Source of the DNA: an uncultured Clostridia bacterium
GTDB taxonomy: Bacteria > Bacillota_A > Clostridia > TANB77 > CAG-508
Length of the DNA: 16,200 bases
Assembly: GCA_944393165.1 (NCBI GenBank)
Contig: CALXZF010000065.1
Coordinates: 1 to 16,200 of the forward strand
Reading direction: 5' to 3'
The translations under genes and the position numbers were made by a program. Under the pieces are notes generated by a model that was not told where the DNA came from, did no database searches, and worked only from the letters and a program-made list of their open reading frames with translations. Positions within the stretch are counted from its first letter, which is position 1, and each line of letters opens with the position of its first letter. Of the stretch, positions 1-3,879 are shown one piece after another.

Positions 1-623
1 ATAAAGATAGTACAGATGCAGGAGTATTAACACATTTTGCTCAAGATATGGTAAATGAATATACAGCAACATATGAAAGTATAAAAAAATATGGAGGATT
101 TTATATAGGCAGATATGAGTTAACAGAAACATACGGAAAGCCAACAGTGAAAAGAGGCCAGCCAGTGCTAACAGCTGCAAACGAAAACTATACAACATGG
201 TATGGATTAAAGAAAGCATGTAGTGAAGTAGTAACAAATAGCCAATATGCGCAAAGTGAAATGATATATGGAAATCAATGGGATGAAGTAATGAATTGGC
301 TAAAGCAAACAAAATTTGTAAAAGATCCAACTCTAGTAGATAGTAATTCAAGTAGTTGGGGAAATTATGATACAGACGGAGATTATCAAGGAACTCCACA
401 AGAATCAGGATATAGTGACACTTGGTCAGCAAATAATATATATGACCTAGCTGGGAATTATTGGGAGTGGACTCAAGAAGCGTACGGCACCAGCTATCGT
501 GTAGTCGTCGGTGGCAATTGCAACTATTCCGGTTCTGGCTATCCGGCTTCGGGCCGTGGCAGCAGCGGTCCGTATGATTCCCTCAGCTACAGTTCTTCGC
601 GTGTGGCTATATATATAAAGTAG
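1..623 (+). CDS. DGR target protein, FGE/C-type-lectin-fold domain (5' end outside window)
   Basis: The reading frame is open from base 3 back to the window edge, so the ATG at 48 is probably internal and the N-terminal part lies upstream. The visible ~206 residues have the look of the formylglycine-generating-enzyme (FGE-sulfatase) branch of the C-type lectin fold: GGFYIGRYELT near the start, a WDEVMNWL helix, then LAGNYWEWTQE followed by RVVVGGN, which matches the family pattern GN-x-WEW ... RGG. The final ~43 residues (480-608) are the variable repeat of a DGR, rich in Gly, Ser and Tyr, followed by the short closing strand AIYIK and TAG. In known DGRs such a fold displays diversified residues on a binding surface, so a ligand-binding rather than an enzymatic role is inferred. 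Whether it is secreted cannot be judged without the N-terminus. Confidence 0.88.
   Translation, partial: KDSTDAGVLTHFAQDMVNEYTATYESIKKYGGFYIGRYELTETYGKPTVKRGQPVLTAANENYTTWYGLKKACSEVVTNSQYAQSEMIYGNQWDEVMNWLKQTKFVKDPTLVDSNSSSWGNYDTDGDYQGTPQESGYSDTWSANNIYDLAGNYWEWTQEAYGTSYRVVVGGNCNYSGSGYPASGRGSSGPYDSLSYSSSRVAIYIK
480..608 (+). repeat. DGR variable repeat (VR)
   Basis: This segment aligns with the template repeat at 2907-3036. All 26 substitutions lie at positions that are adenine in the template (18 A to G, 7 A to T, 1 A to C), and all 85 other aligned positions are identical. The template has one extra T at 2929/2930. One further A to G difference at 477 suggests the homology begins near 473. 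The last 16 bases (593-608, ttcttcgcgtgtggct) are invariant and mark the likely initiation-of-homing (IMH) end; just beyond, VR reads atatat and TR reads ctaata. Altered codons are mostly AAC/AAT in the template, giving Tyr, Gly, Ser, Cys, Asp and Leu in the VR. Confidence 0.96.
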
Positions 624-701
624 GTCTGAACGCTGATAGAGGTGTAGATGAAGTAGAAAAAACAGTAAAATTAAAATGAATAGAAAAATCAAAGCAATGC
701 A

Positions 702-724
702 TCTAGCGAACGAAGTACGCTAGA
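702..724. repeat. Hairpin downstream of the VR
   Basis: A perfect 7-bp stem (tctagcg / cgctaga) encloses a 9-base loop (aacgaagta). It starts 93 bases after the VR ends. In the well-studied Bordetella phage DGR, a hairpin or cruciform just downstream of the VR promotes target recognition; this one is farther away, so that role is only a possibility. There is no T-run after it, which argues against a simple terminator. Confidence 0.5.
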
Positions 725-727
725 GGG

Positions 728-795
728 TGGAAAATTTTAGACTGTGCCCAAAGCAAAAATTTATTTTTGCTTTGGGGAAAGGATAAAATTTTCCA
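728..795. repeat. Nested perfect inverted repeat
   Basis: Two perfect stems are nested. The outer stem is 12 bp (tggaaaatttta at 728-739 with taaaattttcca at 784-795). The inner stem is 14 bp (747-760 with 763-776, cccaaagcaaaaat and its complement) around only two unpaired bases. The whole 68 bp can fold as one long hairpin with two small internal loops, or extrude as a cruciform. No coding potential is seen. It may be a structured RNA, a strong terminator-like element, a short palindromic mobile sequence, or part of DGR target recognition. Confidence 0.65.
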
Positions 796-796
796 G

Positions 797-839
797 CTAA
801 AGGAGCATGGCGCCACTCTCCTAAAGGAGCATGGCGCCA
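797..839. repeat. Two 19-bp direct repeats containing ggcgcc
   Basis: The 19-mer ctaaaggagcatggcgcca occurs at 797-815 and again, identically, at 821-839, with a period of 24. It is notably GC-richer than its surroundings and contains the palindrome ggcgcc. It follows the nested inverted repeat directly. The second copy contains an ATG at 831 that is in frame with the downstream gene, but a better start lies at 900. Confidence 0.7.
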
Positions 840-871
840 TTACTGCGTTTCAGGGATTTAGCAGTAATGGC
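836..871. repeat. Hairpin upstream of the MutS-like gene
   Basis: An 11-bp perfect stem (gccattactgc at 836-846 with gcagtaatggc at 861-871) encloses a 14-base loop. It overlaps the second direct repeat and ends 15 bases before the ribosome site of the gene at 900. It could influence translation or transcript stability of that gene; this is inference. Confidence 0.55.
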
Positions 872-899
872 ACTGTGCAGAATTATAGGAGGTTTTTTT

Positions 900-1331
900 A
901 TGGGATTTAGTATAATGTTAAATCTTTTGAAAGAGAAAGAAAAAGGAAAACTAGTATTTGTAAAACTAGGAACATTTTATGTAGCAACAGGAGAAGATGC
1001 AGTGTTATTACATAATAAACTAGGATTAAAATGTACATGTTTTAAGTTAAATATGTGTAAAGTAGGGTTTCCAGTAAATGCATTTGAAAAATATGTGGAA
1101 AAATTAAACGAAACCAAATATGCATATGTAATATATGATTATGATTCAAAAAATGTAGAGCTAAAAGAAGTAGCAAGAAAAAGTGGAAAATATAATAAAG
1201 AAAAAGAAAAAACAATTAATTGCTTGTTATGCAAAGGCCTTAATAATAGATATGAAGATGATAAATATATGTTAGCACTTAATAAAATGTTAGAGGAAGA
1301 GAGAGAAAGAAAATACAACAATACAGAATAA
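900..1331 (+). CDS. MutS domain I-like small protein in DGR
   Basis: The 143-residue protein resembles the N-terminal mismatch-recognition domain of MutS without the rest of the enzyme. Residues 23-43 read like the MutS stretch GDFYE.F.EDA...LGL: here LGTFYVATGEDAVLLHNKLGL. Residues 52-70 (MCKVGFPVNAFEKYVEKL) match the MutS stretch that reads roughly M.GVP.HA...Y...L, and YAYVIYDYD recalls the following strand. The Phe of the MutS Phe-x-Glu mismatch motif is present (F26), but the Glu position is Val28. The C-terminal third is Lys/Glu-rich with Cys108 and Cys111. The start at 900 is chosen because AGGAGG sits at 887-892, seven bases upstream; the in-frame ATG at 831 lies inside a repeat and has no ribosome site. 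Lying between the DGR target and avd, it is probably an accessory factor acting on cDNA or heteroduplex; this role is inferred. Confidence 0.65.
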   Translation: MGFSIMLNLLKEKEKGKLVFVKLGTFYVATGEDAVLLHNKLGLKCTCFKLNMCKVGFPVNAFEKYVEKLNETKYAYVIYDYDSKNVELKEVARKSGKYNKEKEKTINCLLCKGLNNRYEDDKYMLALNKMLEEERERKYNNTE

Positions 1332-1404
1332 AGTAAAAAATATAAATTCGAATCAAGGACAAAATAACAGAAAAAAGAAAAAACAGCATAAGGAGTAAGA
1401 GAAG

Positions 1405-1776
1405 ATGAAGCAAGAAGAAGTGCTAATACTAATACCTAAAATAGAAAAATATATAGAATATGTATTAAAAATGCTATTAAAACTACCAAGAGTGGAAAAG
1501 TTCAATATAGGGAATGAATACAAAATAAGTATATACAGCATATTAAGAAAAGCAATTTATATAAATAAAATAGGTAATAGCTTAGAAAATATAAAACTGA
1601 GAACTTTAAATGAAATTGATGCAGAACTAGTTTTAGAAAGAATATATTTAAGAATGATGTTTGCAAATAAATGGATAGATGAAAAAAAGTTCAAAGTTTC
1701 AATGGAACACATATATGAAATAGGGAAAATAGTAGGGGGATTAATAAAATATTATGCCAAAAACAATAAGAAATGA
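1405..1776 (+). CDS. avd: DGR accessory variability determinant (Avd), four-helix bundle
   Basis: The 123-residue protein is predicted almost entirely helical and fits the Avd/four-helix-bundle family that binds DGR reverse transcriptase and template RNA. Typical features are the basic helix around IGNEYKISIYSILRKAIYINKI, the acidic LNEIDAELVLERIYLRMMFANKWID segment, and a final helix ending in KYYAKNNKK. It carries many Lys and Arg residues, consistent with nucleic-acid contact. AAGGAG lies about ten bases before the ATG. Its 3' end overlaps the reverse transcriptase start by 23 bases, so the two are likely translationally coupled. In studied systems Avd forms a pentameric barrel essential for mutagenic homing; that part is family knowledge. 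Confidence 0.85.
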   Translation: MKQEEVLILIPKIEKYIEYVLKMLLKLPRVEKFNIGNEYKISIYSILRKAIYINKIGNSLENIKLRTLNEIDAELVLERIYLRMMFANKWIDEKKFKVSMEHIYEIGKIVGGLIKYYAKNNKK

Positions 1777-2647
1777 ATTTGATAAAAATTTAAGCTATGA
1801 AAAACTAATGAATGCACATAAGCTTAGTAGAAAGGGAAAAGGCTATAGAAAAGAAACGATACTATTTAACCTAAAACAAGAAGATTATATAATGTGGCTA
1901 TATGAAAGATTAAAAACAGGAACATATGCTCATAGTGGATATAGTGTGTTTTATGTAACAGAGCCAAAACTGAGAAAAATAGAAAAAAGCATATATCTAG
2001 ACAGAATAGTTCATAGGTGGGTAGTAGATAATTTTTTAGAACCATATTTTGTGCCAACTTTCATAAACACAAGTTATGCATGCTTAAAAAATAAAGGGAT
2101 GCATAAGGCGTGTCTAGATGTGCAAAACACAATGAAACATTTAAGTAGAACATGGAAAGAATATTACATACTAAAAATGGATGTAAGAAAATATTTTCAA
2201 AACATAGATAAAGACATATTGTATAGAATACTGAACAAAAAGATACAAGACAATAAACTGCTATGGCTATTAAAAGAAATAATATACTCAAACGAAGGCA
2301 AAAAAGGTTTAGCTATAGGAAATTACACATCACAAATGTTTGCAAATATATATTTAAACGAAATAGACCAGTATGTAAAAAATGTTCTACATTGCAAATA
2401 TTATTTTAGATATTTAGATGATAGCATAGCTATGTTTAAAACAAAAGAAGAAGCAAAGCGAGCATTAGAAAAAATAAGAGCATTTCTAAAAAATAAATTA
2501 GAATTAGAACTTAATGAAAAAACACAAATATTTAAAAATAAACAAGGCATAAATTTTTGTGGATACAAAATAAATGAATATAGACTAAAGATAAGAGATA
2601 AGCGGAAAAAGAAAACTAAAGAAGAAAGTAAAAGAACTAAAGTATAG
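1754..2647 (+). CDS. DGR reverse transcriptase, frameshifted near its C-terminus
   Basis: This enzyme copies the TR transcript into adenine-mutagenised cDNA for VR replacement. The first catalytic Asp lies in KMDVRKYFQNID (residues 141-152), the active site YLDD is at 220-223, and the stretch IGNYTSQ (188-194) is the (I/V/L)GxxxSQ motif characteristic of DGR enzymes in place of the QGxxxSP of other bacterial reverse transcriptases. FCGYKIN near 268-274 is the usual post-catalytic strand. In the main frame the protein stops after 297 residues with a Lys-rich tail. The expected remaining C-terminal domain is encoded in the +1 frame up to 2762. A single extra base near 2603-2610 explains this: removing one base would give a continuous RDKRKRKLKKK junction. 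The thumb region is therefore lost unless this is a sequencing error or recoding. Confidence 0.9.
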   Translation: MPKTIRNEFDKNLSYEKLMNAHKLSRKGKGYRKETILFNLKQEDYIMWLYERLKTGTYAHSGYSVFYVTEPKLRKIEKSIYLDRIVHRWVVDNFLEPYFVPTFINTSYACLKNKGMHKACLDVQNTMKHLSRTWKEYYILKMDVRKYFQNIDKDILYRILNKKIQDNKLLWLLKEIIYSNEGKKGLAIGNYTSQMFANIYLNEIDQYVKNVLHCKYYFRYLDDSIAMFKTKEEAKRALEKIRAFLKNKLELELNEKTQIFKNKQGINFCGYKINEYRLKIRDKRKKKTKEESKRTKV

Positions 2648-2762
2648 AATACGAATAGGAGAAATAGACAGCAAAGAAGCAAAACAATATTTATGTGGAC
2701 ACTTTGGTTATATAAAATATGCAAATGTGAAAAACTTGGCAGAAAAATTATTTGAGATTTAG
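2648..2762 (+). pseudogene. Displaced C-terminal end of the DGR reverse transcriptase
   Basis: In the +1 frame relative to the main RT frame, 2595-2762 reads through LKYRIRIGEIDSKEAKQYL, CGHFGYIKYANVKNL and AEKLFEI before TAG at 2760-2762. The G-H-x-G-Y-x-K-Y-A-N pattern is the usual extreme C-terminus of DGR reverse transcriptases. This is the separated tail of the same gene, not a new gene; it has no start codon or ribosome site of its own. Confidence 0.8.
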
Positions 2763-2778
2763 AAGGCAAAATATAACA

Positions 2779-2877
2779 AATAACAGACGGTTTAGAGATT
2801 AATAAAAAATGTAGAATTAAAATGTTAAATAGCCTAATTCTGTTATTGGATTCTTGTTTTAATAAAGAGTCTCTAAA
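2779..2877 (+). other. Structured intergenic segment between RT and TR
   Basis: This non-coding stretch holds three inverted matches: aataacaga (2779-2787) with tctgttatt (2839-2847); tttagaga (2791-2798) with tctctaaa (2870-2877); and agaatta (2813-2819) with taattct (2835-2841). The first and third overlap at 2839-2841 and compete, so alternative folds are possible. In known DGRs the RNA flanking TR is structured and needed for cDNA priming, so this may be part of the template RNA. That function is inferred from position alone. Confidence 0.45.
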
Positions 2878-2906
2878 TGTTTAAAAAACTAGGGATAAAT
2901 CAAAAA

Positions 2907-3036
2907 GCGAACAACACCAACAATCGAGTTAATCGTCGGTGGCAATTACAACAATTCCGGTTCTAACAATCCGGCTTCAAACCGTAACAACAACAATCCG
3001 TATAATTCCAACAGCAACAATTCTTCGCGTGTGGCT
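2907..3036 (+). repeat. DGR template repeat (TR)
   Basis: This is the non-coding template for the VR at 480-608. It is full of AAC and AAT triplets (44 adenines in 130 bases), the usual arrangement that places mutable adenines at the first two codon positions. It ends with the invariant ttcttcgcgtgtggct (3021-3036). One extra T at 2929/2930 relative to the VR means a faithful full-length copy would shift the target reading frame. Homology may extend left to about 2900. The remaining gap to 3209 holds only a gene remnant. Confidence 0.95.
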
Positions 3037-3096
3037 CTAATATTATTCCAGATTATATATTTTACGGAATATATGCAGTGAAATATTAGATATTAA

Positions 3097-3213
3097 AGGG
3101 ATTTATTCCTTCCTGTAAAAACAGGTAAAAAAGTATCAATGAACTATGTATTAGTAAGTACAGGTTACGGAACATATGTAGTTCATGCTAAATTTATGGA
3201 GAAAAATAAATGA
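3097..3213 (+). pseudogene. Remnant of a small gene downstream of TR
   Basis: An open stretch bounded upstream by TAA at 3094 encodes PVKTGKKVSMNYVLVSTGYG followed by TYVVHAKFMEKNK and a TGA at 3211-3213. It has no convincing start or ribosome site. The TGA overlaps the ATG of the next gene as ATGA, an arrangement typical of translationally coupled neighbours. It therefore looks like the 3' end of a formerly longer gene cut off by the DGR or its rearrangement. I do not recognise the family. Confidence 0.4.
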
Positions 3214-3497
3214 ATATAGTAGTAATATATGGAGAAATAATTTCAAAAATAGAGTTTAAGTTTATATATGACAAGTATAAAGATTCTTTGAAATGTGAAA
3301 ATAATGTGGATAAGTATTATCATATTTCTATAGCTAGTTGTAAAATAAAATTATTGGGAGGAGACACAATAAAAGTTTATGCATATGACAAAATGGCAGA
3401 TTATATATACAGAAAATTAAAAGAAAGTGATATGGTATGTATTGCAGGAAGTTTAGATAGCAATGGAAATGTTGAAGTGGCAGAATTGTATAAATAA
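3210..3497 (+). CDS. Small OB-fold / single-strand-binding-like protein
   Basis: The 95-residue protein resembles a minimal SSB-type OB fold. It has an N-terminal strand MNIVVIYGEIISKIEFKF, a central YYHISIASCKIKLLG strand pair, then IKVYAYDKMADYIYRKL, and the closing MVCIAGSLDSNGNVEVAELY, where SSB proteins usually carry V.V.G.L...G.v. It lacks the acidic C-terminal tail of housekeeping SSB. Its start overlaps the stop of the upstream remnant (ATGA), suggesting past coupling. It may bind single-stranded nucleic acid, and its nearness to the DGR is suggestive only. An alternative is an uncharacterised conserved clostridial protein with an OB fold of other function. Confidence 0.55.
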   Translation: MNIVVIYGEIISKIEFKFIYDKYKDSLKCENNVDKYYHISIASCKIKLLGGDTIKVYAYDKMADYIYRKLKESDMVCIAGSLDSNGNVEVAELYK

Positions 3498-3546
3498 AGC
3501 GAATTGTAATAATTTAACTAGCCATAAAAAGTAGCTAAAATTTCCC

Positions 3547-3575
3547 TTGCGTTTCTCGAAAAATCGTGGTACAAT
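3547..3575 (+). promoter_or_regulatory. Sigma-A-type promoter of the valS leader
   Basis: A -35 box TTGCGT (3547-3552) and -10 box TACAAT (3570-3575) are separated by exactly 17 bases. Transcription would begin around 3582, just before stem I of the T-box leader. Confidence 0.7.
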
Positions 3576-3582
3576 ATTACCA

Positions 3583-3836
3583 TAATGCTGAGAAAAAGAG
3601 GAGTAAGTTTTAAATTTCTATAAAGAGAATAGAAGTGTTTGCGCTGAGAGCTTCTAATAGAAACAAAACTGAAGGTAGCTTTGGAGCAGATATGGTGAAA
3701 TAGCAGTAACCATATACGAGTAACTTGCGTTAAAAGTTTTGAGATGCAATTAATTAACAAATTTTGATAAATTGTGAATTAAGGTGGTACCGTAAGCTAA
3801 GCAGCTTGCCCTTAAAATAGGGTAAGTTGCTTTTTT
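3583..3836 (+). promoter_or_regulatory. T-box riboswitch controlling valS (Val specifier GUA)
   Basis: The leader senses uncharged tRNA-Val and allows read-through into valS. Stem I closes with ctg (3588-3590) and cag (3687-3689), followed by G/A mismatches of a kink-turn type. The AGTA bulge (3602-3605) faces GAAG-GTA, so the specifier is GTA at 3675-3677, a valine codon. Above it gtttt and tttctat pair with atagaaa and aaaac (3607-3621 with 3657-3669). A second hairpin atatggt/accatat spans 3690-3715. The T-box proper is aaggtggtaccg (3781-3792), whose TGGT would pair with an ACCA tRNA end. A terminator follows. Stem assignments were made by eye. Confidence 0.93.
3801..3836 (+). terminator. 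Leader terminator of the valS T-box
   Basis: A 12-bp stem with G-U pairs (gcagcttgccct at 3801-3812 with agggtaagttgc at 3819-3830) is followed by six T. It is mutually exclusive with the antiterminator that contains the T-box bases just upstream. Confidence 0.88.
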
Positions 3837-3879
3837 GCTTTTAAATTATATGAATATTTTTTTGAAAGGGTGTGGAATA

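Noticed and set aside
747..776. Inner perfect hairpin as an ordinary rho-independent terminator
   Set aside because: It is followed by ggaaagg rather than a T-run and is nested in a further perfect 12-bp stem, so a simple terminator does not explain it.
831..899. ATG at 831 as start of the MutS-like gene
   Set aside because: It lies inside the second 19-bp repeat, has no proper ribosome site, and would add residues unlike the family; the ATG at 900 has AGGAGG at seven bases.
3044..3071. Six-base inverted repeat tattcc/ggaata after TR as a DGR element
   Set aside because: Short and AT-rich; such matches are expected by chance here.
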